Below the pieces are notes generated by a model that was not told where the DNA came from, ran no database searches, and saw only the letters and a list, made by a program, of their open reading frames with translations. Position numbers and translations under genes: made by a program. A DNA stretch of 64,000 nt from Pseudomonas guariconensis. GTDB lineage: Bacteria > Pseudomonadota > Gammaproteobacteria > Pseudomonadales > Pseudomonadaceae. Location of the stretch: NCBI RefSeq assembly GCF_024127895.1, contig NZ_JAMYBK010000008.1, positions 62,001 through 126,000 of the forward strand, read 5' to 3'. Below, piece after piece: positions 30,156 to 44,055 of this stretch (position 1 is the stretch's first letter; every line of letters begins with the position of its first letter).

Positions 30156-32426
30156 ATGTTAAACCGCGAGCTCGAAGTCACCCTCAATCTGGCCTTCAAG
30201 GAGGCCCGTTCGAAGCGTCATGAATTCATGACCGTCGAGCATCTGCTGCTGGCACTCCTTGACAACGAGGCCGCCGCGACCGTTCTGCGCGCCTGTGGCG
30301 CCAATCTCGACAAGCTCAAGCACGACCTGCAGGAGTTCATCGATTCCACCACGCCGCTGATCCCCGTGCATGACGAGGACCGCGAGACCCAGCCGACCCT
30401 GGGCTTCCAGCGTGTACTGCAGCGTGCCGTGTTCCATGTGCAGAGCTCCGGCAAGCGCGAAGTCACCGGCGCCAACGTGCTGGTGGCGATCTTCAGCGAA
30501 CAGGAAAGCCAGGCCGTGTTCCTGCTCAAGCAGCAGAGCGTGGCCCGCATCGACGTGGTCAACTACATCGCCCATGGCATCTCCAAGGTGCCGGGTCATG
30601 GGCCGCACAGCGAAGGCGACCAGGACATGCAGGACGAGGAGGGCGGCGAGGCCGCGTCCTCGGGCAATCCGCTGGACGCCTATGCCAGCAACCTGAACGA
30701 ACTGGCCCGTCTGGGCCGCATCGACCCACTGGTGGGGCGCGAGCAGGAAGTCGAGCGGGTCGCCCAGATCCTCGCCCGCCGGCGCAAGAACAACCCGCTG
30801 CTGGTCGGCGAGGCCGGGGTGGGCAAGACCGCCATCGCCGAAGGCCTGGCCAAGCGCATCGTCGATGGCCAGGTCCCGGACCTGCTGGCCCAGAGCGTGG
30901 TGTACTCCCTCGACCTGGGTGCCCTGCTGGCTGGCACCAAGTACCGGGGCGATTTCGAAAAGCGCTTCAAGGCTTTGCTTGGCGAACTGCGCAAGCGCCC
31001 GCAGGCGATCCTGTTCATCGACGAGATCCACACCATCATCGGTGCCGGCGCGGCGTCGGGAGGGGTGATGGATGCGTCCAACCTGCTCAAGCCGTTGCTG
31101 TCGTCCGGTGACATCCGCTGCATCGGTTCGACCACCTTCCAGGAGTTCCGTGGCATCTTCGAGAAGGACCGTGCCTTGGCGCGGCGTTTCCAGAAGGTCG
31201 ACGTCACCGAGCCGTCGGTGGAAGACACCGTGGGTATCCTGCGTGGCCTGAAAGGCCGCTTCGAGAGCCACCACAACATCGAGTACAGCGACGAGGCCCT
31301 GCGTGCCGCGGCGGAACTGGCCGCACGCTACATCAATGACCGGCACATGCCGGACAAGGCCATCGACGTGATCGACGAGGCCGGCGCCTATCAGCGCCTG
31401 CAGCCGGAGGACAGCCGCGTCAAGCGCATCGACGTGCCGCAGGTCGAGGACATCGTCGCCAAGATCGCGCGGATTCCACCGAAGCATGTCACCAGCTCCG
31501 ACAAGGAGCTGCTGCGCAACCTCGAGCGTGACCTCAAGCTCACGGTGTTCGGCCAGGACGCGGCGATCGACTCGCTGGCCACGGCGATCAAGCTCTCGCG
31601 TGCCGGGCTCAAGGCGCCCGACAAGCCGGTCGGTTCGTTCCTCTTCGCCGGCCCTACCGGCGTGGGCAAGACCGAGGTGGCGCGCCAGTTGGCCAAAGCC
31701 CTGGGTGTCGAGCTGGTGCGCTTCGACATGTCCGAGTACATGGAGCGGCATACCGTGTCGCGTCTGATCGGTGCGCCGCCCGGCTACGTCGGGTTCGACC
31801 AGGGCGGTCTGCTGACCGAGGCGATCACCAAGCAGCCGCATTGCGTGTTGTTGCTCGACGAGATCGAGAAGGCCCACCCGGAAGTCTTCAACCTGCTGCT
31901 GCAGGTGATGGACCACGGCACCCTGACCGACAACAACGGGCGCAAGGCGGATTTTCGCAACGTGATCCTGATCATGACCACCAACGCCGGCGCCGAGACC
32001 GCCGCGCGGGCCTCGATCGGCTTCACCCAGCAGGACCATACCTCCGACGCCATGGAAGTCATCCGCAAGAGCTTCACGCCGGAGTTCCGCAACCGCCTGG
32101 ACACCATCATCCAGTTCGGCCGCCTGAGCCACGAGACGATCAAGAGCATCGTCGACAAGTTCCTCATCGAACTGCAGGCGCAGCTGGAAGACAAGCGTGT
32201 ACTGCTGGAAGTCAGCGACGATGCCCGCGGCTGGCTGGCGACCACCGGTTACGACGTGCAGATGGGCGCGCGGCCGATGGCACGGCTCATCCAGGACAAG
32301 ATCAAGCGGCCGCTGGCCGAGGAGATCCTGTTCGGCGAGCTGGCCGAGCACGGCGGGGTGGTGCACATCGACCTGCGCGATGGCGAGCTGGTGTTCGACT
32401 TCGAGACCACGGCCGAGGTGGCGTGA
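30156..32426 (+). CDS. clpA: ATP-dependent Clp protease ATPase ClpA
   Basis: 756 residues: N domain (about 1-145) that docks ClpS, D1 ATPase with Walker A GEAGVGKT near residue 216 and LFIDEIHT, D2 ATPase with GPTGVGKT near residue 497 and LLLDEIEKAHPEVFN, then the small C-terminal domain. It unfolds substrates for ClpP. Downstream of clpS in one operon, closed by an intrinsic terminator. No missing ATPase residue was noticed. Confidence 0.98.
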   Translation: MLNRELEVTLNLAFKEARSKRHEFMTVEHLLLALLDNEAAATVLRACGANLDKLKHDLQEFIDSTTPLIPVHDEDRETQPTLGFQRVLQRAVFHVQSSGKREVTGANVLVAIFSEQESQAVFLLKQQSVARIDVVNYIAHGISKVPGHGPHSEGDQDMQDEEGGEAASSGNPLDAYASNLNELARLGRIDPLVGREQEVERVAQILARRRKNNPLLVGEAGVGKTAIAEGLAKRIVDGQVPDLLAQSVVYSLDLGALLAGTKYRGDFEKRFKALLGELRKRPQAILFIDEIHTIIGAGAASGGVMDASNLLKPLLSSGDIRCIGSTTFQEFRGIFEKDRALARRFQKVDVTEPSVEDTVGILRGLKGRFESHHNIEYSDEALRAAAELAARYINDRHMPDKAIDVIDEAGAYQRLQPEDSRVKRIDVPQVEDIVAKIARIPPKHVTSSDKELLRNLERDLKLTVFGQDAAIDSLATAIKLSRAGLKAPDKPVGSFLFAGPTGVGKTEVARQLAKALGVELVRFDMSEYMERHTVSRLIGAPPGYVGFDQGGLLTEAITKQPHCVLLLDEIEKAHPEVFNLLLQVMDHGTLTDNNGRKADFRNVILIMTTNAGAETAARASIGFTQQDHTSDAMEVIRKSFTPEFRNRLDTIIQFGRLSHETIKSIVDKFLIELQAQLEDKRVLLEVSDDARGWLATTGYDVQMGARPMARLIQDKIKRPLAEEILFGELAEHGGVVHIDLRDGELVFDFETTAEVA

Positions 32427-32435
32427 CCGTAGTAA

Positions 32436-32460
32436 CGGGGCCGCTTTGCGGCCCCGGTTT
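32436..32460 (+). terminator. Intrinsic terminator after clpA
   Basis: CGGGGCCGC, TTT, GCGGCCCCG with GGTTTCTC after it, starting ten bases past the clpA stop. Confidence 0.88.
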
Positions 32461-32474
32461 CTCGTAATCCATGA

Positions 32475-32501
32475 AAAAGCCCGGCACATGGCCGGGCTTT
32501 T
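32475..32501. terminator. Bidirectional intrinsic terminator between clpA and infA
   Basis: AAAAGCCCGGC, five bases, GCCGGGCTTTT: perfect stem with A-run and T-run on opposite flanks, so it can stop both clpA read-through and the infA transcript. Confidence 0.9.
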
Positions 32502-32514
32502 CATTGGCTTGAGC

Positions 32515-32733
32515 TTAGCGCGCGCGGTAGGTGATGCGGCCCTTGCTCAGGTCGTACGGCGTCAGTTCGACGCGGACCTTGTCGCCAGTGAGAATGCGGA
32601 TGTAGTTCTTGCGCATCTTGCCGGAGATGTGCGCGGTTACGACGTGCCCGTTTTCCAACTCCACGCGGAACATGGTGTTGGGCAGGGTGTCGACGACAGT
32701 ACCTTCCATTTCGAAGCTGTCTTCTTTCGACAT
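32515..32733 (-). CDS. infA: Translation initiation factor IF-1
   Basis: 72 residues, the canonical length. An S1-like OB fold with [22 protein letters not shown] and [14 protein letters not shown] is diagnostic. IF-1 binds the 30S A site and assists IF-2 and IF-3. It ends at a bidirectional terminator shared with clpA and lies 103 bases downstream of bpt. Confidence 0.99.
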
Positions 32734-32836
32734 GCAGTAAAGCCCTCGGTATCCAGTGACGGCCCGACGCACCACTGCATCGGGCAAAAAAAGTGGCGTG
32801 GATTATGCCCGAAAACTGTGTTTCAAGCCAATGCTT

Positions 32837-33544
32837 TCAATTGAGGGTGACCCAGCGCTGGTTGATCAGCAGTTCGATGGGGCGGTACTGGGTCTTGTAG
32901 TTCATTTTCTTGCAGTTCTTGATCCAGTAGCCGAGGTAGACCGCGTCGAGGTTCTGCCGCAGCGCCTCGGTGATCTGCCAGAGGATGGCGTAGCGGCCCA
33001 GGCTGCGGCGTTCTTCCTCGGGCTCGTAGAAGGTGTAGACCGCCGACAGGCCGTTGGGCAGCAGGTCGCACACCGCCACTGCCATCAGCCTGCCTTCCAG
33101 GCGGAACTCGTAGAACCAGCAGAACGGCAGGTCGCGCACCAGGAAGGTGGAGAACTGGTCGCGGCTTGGCGGGTACATGTCACCGTCGGCATGGCGCTGC
33201 TCGATATAGCGCCGGTACAGGTCGAAATACTCTTCCTTGAACGCCGGGCGTGCGGCGCTGACGGTGAGGTCGGCGTTGCGCTTGAGGATACGCCGTTGCT
33301 GGCGGTTGGGGATGAAGCGCGCGGCCGGGATGCGCGCTGGCACGCAGGCATTGCAGTGCTGGCAATGGGGGCGATACAGGTGGTCGCCACTGCGGCGAAA
33401 GCCCATTTCCGACAGGTCGGCGTACACATGCACGTCCATCGGTTGGCTGGGATCGAGGAACAGGGTAGTGGCCTGCTCGTCCGGGAGGTAGCTGCAGGAG
33501 TGGGGCTGAGTGGCATAGAACTTCAACCGCGCCAACTCTGTCAT
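32837..33544 (-). CDS. bpt: Aspartate/glutamate leucyltransferase (N-degron)
   Basis: 235 residues. The N-terminal Cys cluster [13 protein letters not shown] and [13 protein letters not shown] and the GNAT-like C-terminal region ([22 protein letters not shown]) identify the bacterial Bpt/Ate family, which transfers Leu from leucyl-tRNA to proteins with N-terminal Asp or Glu. Products are ClpS substrates, matching the clpS-clpA genes next door. It follows aat by 55 bases. Confidence 0.95.
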   Translation of the reverse strand: MTELARLKFYATQPHSCSYLPDEQATTLFLDPSQPMDVHVYADLSEMGFRRSGDHLYRPHCQHCNACVPARIPAARFIPNRQQRRILKRNADLTVSAARPAFKEEYFDLYRRYIEQRHADGDMYPPSRDQFSTFLVRDLPFCWFYEFRLEGRLMAVAVCDLLPNGLSAVYTFYEPEEERRSLGRYAILWQITEALRQNLDAVYLGYWIKNCKKMNYKTQYRPIELLINQRWVTLN

Positions 33545-33599
33545 GATCGACCCCTCGGCAAGACTTTGCCTTAAGTGTAAGCCAGCTGGCAGAACTCGC

Positions 33600-34280
33600 C
33601 TAGCGCACCCAGGTGGCGCCGCTGGGTTGGTCCAGGTAGCGCGCCAGGTGGTCGGCGAAGCTGGCGCGGCTGATGGCGCGGGCGCCGAAGCTGTGCAGGT
33701 GGTTGGTCGGCATCTGGCAGTCGATCAGCACGAAGCCGGCCTGCCGCAGGTGCTCGACCAGCGTCGCGAAGCCCACCTTGGAGGCATTGTCGGCGCGGCT
33801 GAACATCGATTCGCCGAAGAATAGCCGGCCCATGGCCAGGCCATACAGGCCGCCGACCAGCTCGCTCTCCTGGCGTACCTCCACCGAGTGGGCGATGCCG
33901 CGCCGATGCAGCTCGCAATAGGCGGCGCGCATGTTGTCGGTGATCCAGGTGCCGTCGGCATAGTCGCGGGGGGCGGCGCAGGCGGCGATCACCGCCGGGA
34001 AGTCGGTGTCGAAGGTGACCTGGTAGCGGCCTTGGCGCATCAGTTTGGCCAGTGAGCGAGACACGTGCAGCTCGTCCGGGAACAGCACGGTGCGTGGGTC
34101 GGGTGACCACCAGAGGATCGGTTGGCCGTCTTGGTACCAGGGGAAGCAACCATGGCGATAGGCCTGCACCAATCGCTCCGGGCTCAGGTCGCCGCCGGCG
34201 GCGAGCAGGCCGTTGGGCTCGTGCAGGGCTTTTTCCAGGGGCGGGAAGGTGAGCGAGTCACGGGTCAACCAGGTGAGCAT
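33600..34280 (-). CDS. aat: Leucyl/phenylalanyl-tRNA-protein transferase
   Basis: 226 residues. [33 protein letters not shown] and [19 protein letters not shown] are the conserved blocks. It adds Leu or Phe to proteins with N-terminal Lys or Arg, making ClpS degrons. Start at [14 protein letters not shown], the family N-terminus; the longer frame extends 41 residues into non-conserved sequence. Probably transcribed with bpt. Confidence 0.97.
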   Translation of the reverse strand: MLTWLTRDSLTFPPLEKALHEPNGLLAAGGDLSPERLVQAYRHGCFPWYQDGQPILWWSPDPRTVLFPDELHVSRSLAKLMRQGRYQVTFDTDFPAVIAACAAPRDYADGTWITDNMRAAYCELHRRGIAHSVEVRQESELVGGLYGLAMGRLFFGESMFSRADNASKVGFATLVEHLRQAGFVLIDCQMPTNHLHSFGARAISRASFADHLARYLDQPSGATWVR

Positions 34281-34466
34281 TGTCTTTCGGCGGTGGGGGA
34301 GGGGAGGGTGAAGAGCATGGCGCGGCGGTGGTTGCAGGTCAATGCATGGTCTTGTAAGAGCGTGTGGCAGGGGGGCGGCACCGATTGACGCTTGCTCATG
34401 CATGCAATGGAAGATTTCCTACACAATCGCCCGCCATCCGGCACCAACCCGGACATTTGCTGTCAT

Positions 34467-34486
34467 ACCTGTGCAAAAACACAGCA
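34467..34486. promoter_or_regulatory. Candidate LexA (SOS) box upstream of ftsK
   Basis: ACCTGTGCAAAAACACAGCA keeps the CTGT-N8-ACAG core of the LexA consensus. It lies about 190 bases before the ftsK start in the 392-base spacer. In E. coli the ftsK promoter is LexA-controlled (dinH), which makes the match plausible. The same spacer also holds a perfect 14-base palindrome GCCGCCATGGCGGC at 34567-34580. I see no gene in it. Confidence 0.55.
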
Positions 34487-34672
34487 TAAGCCTTTGTCAC
34501 GAAAGAAAATGCGTGCTCAAATTGCAGGCATAGGAAATTGGCCCCCGTTCACGCCCCGTATGGCGTGCCGCCATGGCGGCTGGCGGGCAGTAATGTTAAA
34601 AGTAGTGGTTCGTCGACCGGTCACCGGGTCGATCACTACTGGACGCGCAGCAAGCGCAGGAATAGACGCGTT

Positions 34673-37087
<2,415 letters not shown>

Positions 37088-37149
37088 TGATCACCTTGCC
37101 GGGCGCCGAAGGCGGCGCCCGGCCCATTCACTGTTCGACGAGGATTCCC

Positions 37150-37773
37150 ATGCGCGCGATTCGCATGCTGTTGGTTTCTGCCCTGGCCCTGGGCGCCGTG
37201 TCGGCCCATGCCGACGAGAAGGACGTGGCGCGCCTGACCCAATTGCTGGAAAAGTCGCAGACCATCACTGCCCGTTTCTCCCAGCTGACCCTGGATGCCA
37301 GTGGCACCAGCCTGCAGGAGACCAGCGGCGAGATGGCGGTCAAGCGCCCAGGCCTGTTCTACTGGCACACCGATGCGCCCCAGGAACAGGTGGTGGTGTC
37401 CGATGGCCAGAAGGTCACCCTGTGGGACCCGGACCTGGAGCAGGCCACCGTCAAGAAGCTCGACGAGCGCCTGAACCAGACCCCGGCGCTGCTGCTGTCC
37501 GGTGACGTGTCGAAGATCAGCCAGAGCTTCGACATCACCTCCAAGGAGCAGGGCGAGGTCCTGGACTTCACCCTCAAGCCCAAGACCCGGGACACCCTGT
37601 TCGACTCGCTGCGGGTGTCGTTCCGCCGTGGGCTGATCAACGACATGCAACTGATCGACAGCGTCGGGCAGCGCACCAATATCCTGTTCAACGGGGTCAA
37701 GGCCAACGAGGCGGTCCCGGCGAGCAAGTTCCAGTTCAAGATCCCGGAAGGCGCCGACGTCATCCAGGAGTAA
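37150..37773 (+). CDS. lolA: Outer-membrane lipoprotein carrier protein LolA
   Basis: 207 residues with a Sec signal peptide ([21 protein letters not shown]) and the LolA core ([35 protein letters not shown]). It shuttles lipoproteins across the periplasm. Start at 37150 rather than 37084, because the signal peptide begins there. It lies 62 bases past ftsK, the conserved order, and 12 bases before rarA. Confidence 0.97.
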   Translation: MRAIRMLLVSALALGAVSAHADEKDVARLTQLLEKSQTITARFSQLTLDASGTSLQETSGEMAVKRPGLFYWHTDAPQEQVVVSDGQKVTLWDPDLEQATVKKLDERLNQTPALLLSGDVSKISQSFDITSKEQGEVLDFTLKPKTRDTLFDSLRVSFRRGLINDMQLIDSVGQRTNILFNGVKANEAVPASKFQFKIPEGADVIQE

Positions 37774-37785
37774 CGAGAGCGCATC

Positions 37786-39107
37786 ATGGACCTGTTTCGA
37801 AGCGAACCTGTCGCCCAGCCCCTGGCCGCCCGCCTGCGTCCGTCCAACCTGGACGAGTACGTCGGCCAGGAGCACCTGCTGGCACGCGGCAAGCCGCTGC
37901 GCGAGGCGCTGGAGCAGGGCGCGCTGCATTCGATGATCTTCTGGGGGCCACCCGGGGTCGGCAAGACCACCCTGGCGCGGCTGCTGGCGCAGTTCTGCGA
38001 TGCGCATTTCGAGACCGTCTCGGCGGTGCTGGCCGGGGTCAAGGAGATCCGCCAGGCGGTCGAGGTGGCCAAGCAGCAGGCTGGCCAGTACGGCCGTCGG
38101 ACCATCCTGTTCGTCGACGAGGTGCACCGCTTCAACAAGTCCCAGCAGGATGCCTTCCTGCCCTATGTGGAAGACGGCACGCTGATCTTCATCGGCGCCA
38201 CCACCGAGAACCCCTCGTTCGAGCTGAACAACGCGCTGCTGTCGCGGGCCCGGGTCTATGTGCTCAAGAGCCTGGACGAAGCCGCCCTGCGCAAGCTGGT
38301 CAACCGCGCCCTGACCGAGGAGCGCGGCCTGGGCGAGCGTCGGCTGCAGGTCGGTGACGAAGCCTTTCAGATGCTCATGGCCGCCGCCGACGGCGATGGC
38401 CGGCGCATGCTCAACCTGCTGGAGAACGCCTCGGACCTGGCCGAGGACGGTGGCGAGATCGGCGTCGACCTGCTGCAGAGCCTGCTCGGTGACAGCCGCC
38501 GCCGCTTCGACAAGGGCGGCGAGGCCTTCTACGATCAGATCTCGGCGCTGCACAAGTCGGTGCGCGGCTCCAACCCGGACGCCGCCCTGTACTGGTATGC
38601 GCGCATGCTCGATGGGGGCTGCGACCCGCTGTACATCGCCCGCCGCGTGGTACGCATGGCCAGCGAGGATATCGGCAACGCCGACCCCCGTGCCCTGAGC
38701 CTGTGCCTGGCGGCCTGGGACGTGCAGGAGCGCCTGGGCAGCCCGGAAGGCGAACTGGCGGTGGCCCAGGCCATCACCTACATCGCCTGTGCGCCGAAGA
38801 GCAACGCGGTGTACATGGGCTTCAAGGCGGCCATGCGCGAGGCGGCCGAGCACGGCTCGCTGGAGGTGCCGTTGCACCTGCGCAATGCCCCGACCAAGTT
38901 GATGAAGCAACTGGGCTACGGCGAGGAGTACCGCTACGCCCACGACGAGCCCGATGCCTACGCCGCCGGCGAGGACTACTTCCCCGAGCAGCTCGAGCCG
39001 CGCCAGTACTACCAACCGGTACCCCGGGGCCTGGAACTGAAGATCGGCGAAAAGCTGCGCCACCTGGCCGAGCTCGACCGCAACAGCCCCCGCCAACGGA
39101 GAAAACC

Positions 39108-39111
<4 letters not shown>
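37786..39111 (+). CDS. rarA: Replication-associated recombination protein A (AAA+ ATPase)
   Basis: 441 residues. Walker [12 protein letters not shown] near residue 54, Walker [19 protein letters not shown] near 110, sensor [12 protein letters not shown], and the C-terminal tetramerisation domain with [19 protein letters not shown] are typical of RarA/MgsA (WRNIP1 family), which acts at stalled forks. Its TGA overlaps the crcB GTG start. Confidence 0.96.
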
Positions 39112-40791
<1,680 letters not shown>

Positions 40792-42186
40792 ATGGATTTC
40801 CTGCCGCTGTTCCACAAGCTGCAGGGCGGCCGCGTGCTGGTCGTCGGCGGCGGCGAGATCGCCTTGCGCAAGGCGCGTCTGCTGGCCGATGCCGGCGCCG
40901 CGCTGCGGGTGGTCGCGCCGCAGGTCGACAGCCAGCTGGCGGCGTTGGCCCAGGAGGGGGGCGGCGAGGTCCTGGTGCGTGGCTACCAGGTCGGCGACCT
41001 GGAAGGCTGCCGGCTGGTGATCGCGGCCACCGACGACCCGACGCTCAATGCCCAGGTGTCGGCGGACGCACAAGGCCGCTGCCTGCCGGTCAACGTGGTG
41101 GATGCCCCGGCGCTGTGCACGGTGATCTTCCCGGCCATCGTCGACCGTTCGCCCCTGGTGGTGGCGGTGTCCAGCGGTGGCGACGCACCGGTGCTGGCGC
41201 GGTTGATCCGTGCCAGGCTGGAGGCCTGGATCCCGGCCGCCTATGGCGAACTGGCCGGGCTGGCGGCGCGTTTTCGCGACAAGGTCAAGGCCCTGTACCC
41301 AGACGTCAACCAGCGTCGCGGTTTCTGGGAGGAGGTCTTTCAGGGGCCGATCGCCGAGCGCCAGCTGGCCGGGCAGGGCAGCGAGGCCGAGCGCCTGTTG
41401 CAGGCCAAGGTCGATGGCGCGGCGGTGCAGCAAGGCGGCGAGGTGTACTTGGTCGGTGCCGGGCCGGGCGATCCGGACCTCCTGACCTTCCGTGCCCTGC
41501 GCCTGATGCAGCAGGCCGACGTGGTGCTCTACGACCGCCTGGTGGCGCCGGCCATCATCGAGATGTGCCGGCGCGATGCCGAGCGGATCTATGTGGGCAA
41601 GCGCCGCGCCGACCATGCCGTGCCCCAGGAGCAGATCAACCGCCTGCTGGTCGACCTGGCCCGCCAGGGCAAGCGCGTGTTGCGGCTCAAGGGCGGCGAT
41701 CCGTTCATCTTCGGTCGTGGTGGCGAGGAGATCGAGGAGTTGGCTGGGGAGGGCATCCCGTTCCAGGTGGTGCCGGGCATCACCGCGGCCAGCGGCTGCT
41801 CCGCCTATGGCGGGATCCCGCTGACCCACCGGGACTATGCCCAATCGGTGCGTTTCGTCACCGGTCACCTGAAGGATGGCACCAGCAACCTGCCGTGGCA
41901 TGACCTAGTAGCGCCGGCCCAGACCCTGGTGTTCTACATGGGCCTGGTGGGGCTGCCGACCATCTGTGCCGAGTTGATCCGCCATGGCCGTGCGGCCAGT
42001 ACCCCGGCAGCGTTGGTGCAGCAAGGGACGACACGCAACCAGCGGGTGTTCACTGGCACCCTGGCCGACCTGCCGGAGCTGGTGGCACGGCATGAGGTGC
42101 ATGCGCCGACCTTGGTGATCGTCGGGGAGGTGGTGCAGTTGCGTGACAAGCTGGCCTGGTTCGAGGGCGCGCAGCACACTTCCTGA
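40792..42186 (+). CDS. cysG: Siroheme synthase CysG (methyltransferase/dehydrogenase/ferrochelatase)
   Basis: 464 residues, the full trifunctional form. The N-terminal CysG(B) half has [15 protein letters not shown] (NAD site, near 15) and [14 protein letters not shown]. The C-terminal SUMT half has [12 protein letters not shown] (near 221) and [16 protein letters not shown], the SAM-binding region. It makes siroheme from uroporphyrinogen III for sulfite and nitrite reductases. Start immediately after the serS stop. Confidence 0.97.
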   Translation: MDFLPLFHKLQGGRVLVVGGGEIALRKARLLADAGAALRVVAPQVDSQLAALAQEGGGEVLVRGYQVGDLEGCRLVIAATDDPTLNAQVSADAQGRCLPVNVVDAPALCTVIFPAIVDRSPLVVAVSSGGDAPVLARLIRARLEAWIPAAYGELAGLAARFRDKVKALYPDVNQRRGFWEEVFQGPIAERQLAGQGSEAERLLQAKVDGAAVQQGGEVYLVGAGPGDPDLLTFRALRLMQQADVVLYDRLVAPAIIEMCRRDAERIYVGKRRADHAVPQEQINRLLVDLARQGKRVLRLKGGDPFIFGRGGEEIEELAGEGIPFQVVPGITAASGCSAYGGIPLTHRDYAQSVRFVTGHLKDGTSNLPWHDLVAPAQTLVFYMGLVGLPTICAELIRHGRAASTPAALVQQGTTRNQRVFTGTLADLPELVARHEVHAPTLVIVGEVVQLRDKLAWFEGAQHTS

Positions 42187-42202
42187 TCGGAGTAGATGAC
42201 CT

Positions 42203-42230
42203 CGCAGGAGCGGGCAAGCCCGCTCCTGCG
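42203..42230. repeat. REP element, perfect 13-base-pair palindrome
   Basis: CGCAGGAGCGGGC, AA, GCCCGCTCCTGCG. It lies between the convergent ends of cysG and the porin gene and may act as their terminator. It also marks the left edge of the probable accessory block 42239-54595. Confidence 0.9.
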
Positions 42231-42238
42231 GTTCAGGC

Positions 42239-43567
42239 TCACAGCAACGGTAGTGAGTAGCTCACCATCACCCGGTTTTGGTCCTGGTTCCATTCGCTCG
42301 GCACGCCGCTGCGCAGCATGCCATTGCGCCAGCTGAACGCCAGCCCCTTGAGCGTTCCGTCTTGCACCACGTAATCCAGGGCGATGTCGCGTTCCCATTC
42401 CTGCTCGTCGCCACCCGATGCCATGCGGATGTGGCTGCCCTTCAGATAGGCCACCGAGGCAGTCAGCCCCGGCACCCCCAGCGCCGCGAAGTTGTAGGCA
42501 TACTGGCCGAAGGTGGTGCGCTCGCCGGCCCGGGTGAAACTGGTCACCAGGCGATCGGTGAACAGATAGATACTGGCACCCGCCGCCCCTTCGCCGGTAT
42601 TGCCCTGGTTGAGTTGCACGAAGTTGCCGCTGTTAGATACCCGCTGATGGCCCAGCAGCAACGCATGACCACCGAGTGCATAGGTGAACATCGCGCTCCA
42701 GGTGTCGTTGTCGATCTTGCCCGGCGTATCGGCCAAGCCGCTCACCTGATAACCTGCTGCACGTCCAGAGGCCGAATCGTTGCGCCCGTCGGCATCGGTC
42801 TTGAAGTAACGCAGGTCGGTGGTCAGCGACTGGTTGTCGGCCAGCGTCCAGACGTGTACCAGGCCGCCGAAGTGCTGCACGTAGTAGTCCTCGAGCTTGG
42901 CGGCGTAGTACTGCAGCTTGAGTGCTTCGCTCAATTGATAGTCGGCGCCGGCGAAGAGGAACGCGTTGCTCTCTTGGGTGCCCCCCGCGACAGCCAGGCC
43001 GGAGCGGTTGCTCGAGCCACGTCCGGTGGTGTGCTCCAGGCGCCCTCCGGTCAGCGTCAGGCCATCGAACTCCTGGGAGGTGATCATGCCGCCCTCGAAG
43101 GTCTGCGGTAGCACGCGACCGTCGTTGGTCACCAGGATCGGCAATTTCGGTTGCAAGGTGCCGTAGCGCGCCTCGGTCCTGGAGAAGCGCAGTTTGCCGG
43201 TCAGCCCCAGTCGACTCCACTGGTCGACGGCGCTGCCGTCGCTGTCGTCGGGAATCATCGAGCTGCCACGGTGGTTGCCGCCGCCGCCGTCCAGGCGCAC
43301 CCCCAGCATGCCGAGGGCGTCGACGCCAACGCCGACGGTGCCGTCGGTGAAACCGGACTTGTAGTCGAGCAGAAAGCCCTGGGCCCATTCGGCGGTCTTG
43401 CTCTGCCCTGCGGCACTGGGGCGGTCGCGAAAGTCATTGTTGAAGTAGTAGTTGCGCAAGGTCAGGGCGGCTTTGCCATCTTCGACGAAGGCTGCCTGGG
43501 CGGGGGGAGCGAGCAGGGCGCTGGTGGCGGTCAGCAGGGAAAGGTGCATGAAGGGCTTTCTTGTCAT
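42239..43567 (-). CDS. OprD-family outer-membrane porin
   Basis: 442 residues with a Sec signal peptide (cleavage likely after PPAQA) and the OprD-family mature start (FVEDGKAALTLRNYYFNNDF, then EWAQGFLLDYKSGFTDGTVGVGVDALGMLG). Alternating beta-strand character and a C-terminal aromatic-poor VSYSLPLL end fit an 18-stranded substrate-specific channel. It follows the PPC/ligase/thiolase unit in the same direction past a terminator. Likely the outer-membrane entry route for the TRAP substrate. The two N-terminal Met codons leave a small doubt about the exact start. Confidence 0.93.
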   Translation of the reverse strand: MTRKPFMHLSLLTATSALLAPPAQAAFVEDGKAALTLRNYYFNNDFRDRPSAAGQSKTAEWAQGFLLDYKSGFTDGTVGVGVDALGMLGVRLDGGGGNHRGSSMIPDDSDGSAVDQWSRLGLTGKLRFSRTEARYGTLQPKLPILVTNDGRVLPQTFEGGMITSQEFDGLTLTGGRLEHTTGRGSSNRSGLAVAGGTQESNAFLFAGADYQLSEALKLQYYAAKLEDYYVQHFGGLVHVWTLADNQSLTTDLRYFKTDADGRNDSASGRAAGYQVSGLADTPGKIDNDTWSAMFTYALGGHALLLGHQRVSNSGNFVQLNQGNTGEGAAGASIYLFTDRLVTSFTRAGERTTFGQYAYNFAALGVPGLTASVAYLKGSHIRMASGGDEQEWERDIALDYVVQDGTLKGLAFSWRNGMLRSGVPSEWNQDQNRVMVSYSLPLL

Positions 43568-43584
43568 TGTTGTTTTCCTGATGC

Positions 43585-43609
43585 AAAAAAGCGCCCGTAC
43601 GCCGGGCGC
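43585..43609 (-). terminator. Intrinsic terminator after the PPC/ligase/thiolase unit
   Basis: GCGCCCG, five bases, CGGGCGC with a run of six A on the left, read as T on the minus strand. It separates the unit from the porin gene, which thus needs its own promoter or read-through. Confidence 0.85.
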
Positions 43610-43656
43610 AAGGGGGCTGGACGCGCTGGCGCCCAGGGTGTGACGTTGGGTAGGGG

Positions 43657-44055
43657 TCAGTCAGGCAGCCATTCCTGAAGGGTCAGTTCGACGGTGATGA
43701 ACGATAGGTTGCGGCCTCTTTGCAGCCGGCCGGCGAAGATATTGCCATCGGCATCGGCAACCACCGCCTGCAGGCGGCTTTCACCGGCTGCGATCTCGCC
43801 GCTGAGGCTGAGGATTTCCACCCCCGGCCCAGGCACATGGATAGCCTGCATGCCGTTGTGGCCCAGGTAGTGCAACTGGGCGTCGATCAGGCTGCCCAGG
43901 CCGCCGCGGACCACGGCCAGGCGGATGCCGTGGCTTGCGCACAGGGCTTCGGCACTGTCGATGATGTCTTCGTTGGGCTTGAGTCGGGCCACCACCAGGC
44001 GGCCCAGGCGGCCGCTCTGTACCTGGGACTCGGTTTGGCTCGCTGCAAGGTTCAT
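43657..44055 (-). CDS. PPC/DUF296-domain protein without the histidine triad
   Basis: 132 residues forming a single PPC (DUF296) domain: residues 17-130 run from RLGRLVVARLKPNEDIIDSAEALC to VELTLQEW. At the site where the family usually has HxH and a following GGH, this protein reads RLQAVVADADGNIFAGRL, so the putative metal ligands are gone. No AT-hook, so not the plant-type DNA-binding form. Its ATG overlaps the stop of the second PPC gene (ATGA) with a strong AGGAGG in front. I infer a regulatory or structural partner of the His-bearing paralogue. Function unknown. Confidence 0.85.
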   Translation of the reverse strand: MNLAASQTESQVQSGRLGRLVVARLKPNEDIIDSAEALCASHGIRLAVVRGGLGSLIDAQLHYLGHNGMQAIHVPGPGVEILSLSGEIAAGESRLQAVVADADGNIFAGRLQRGRNLSFITVELTLQEWLPD

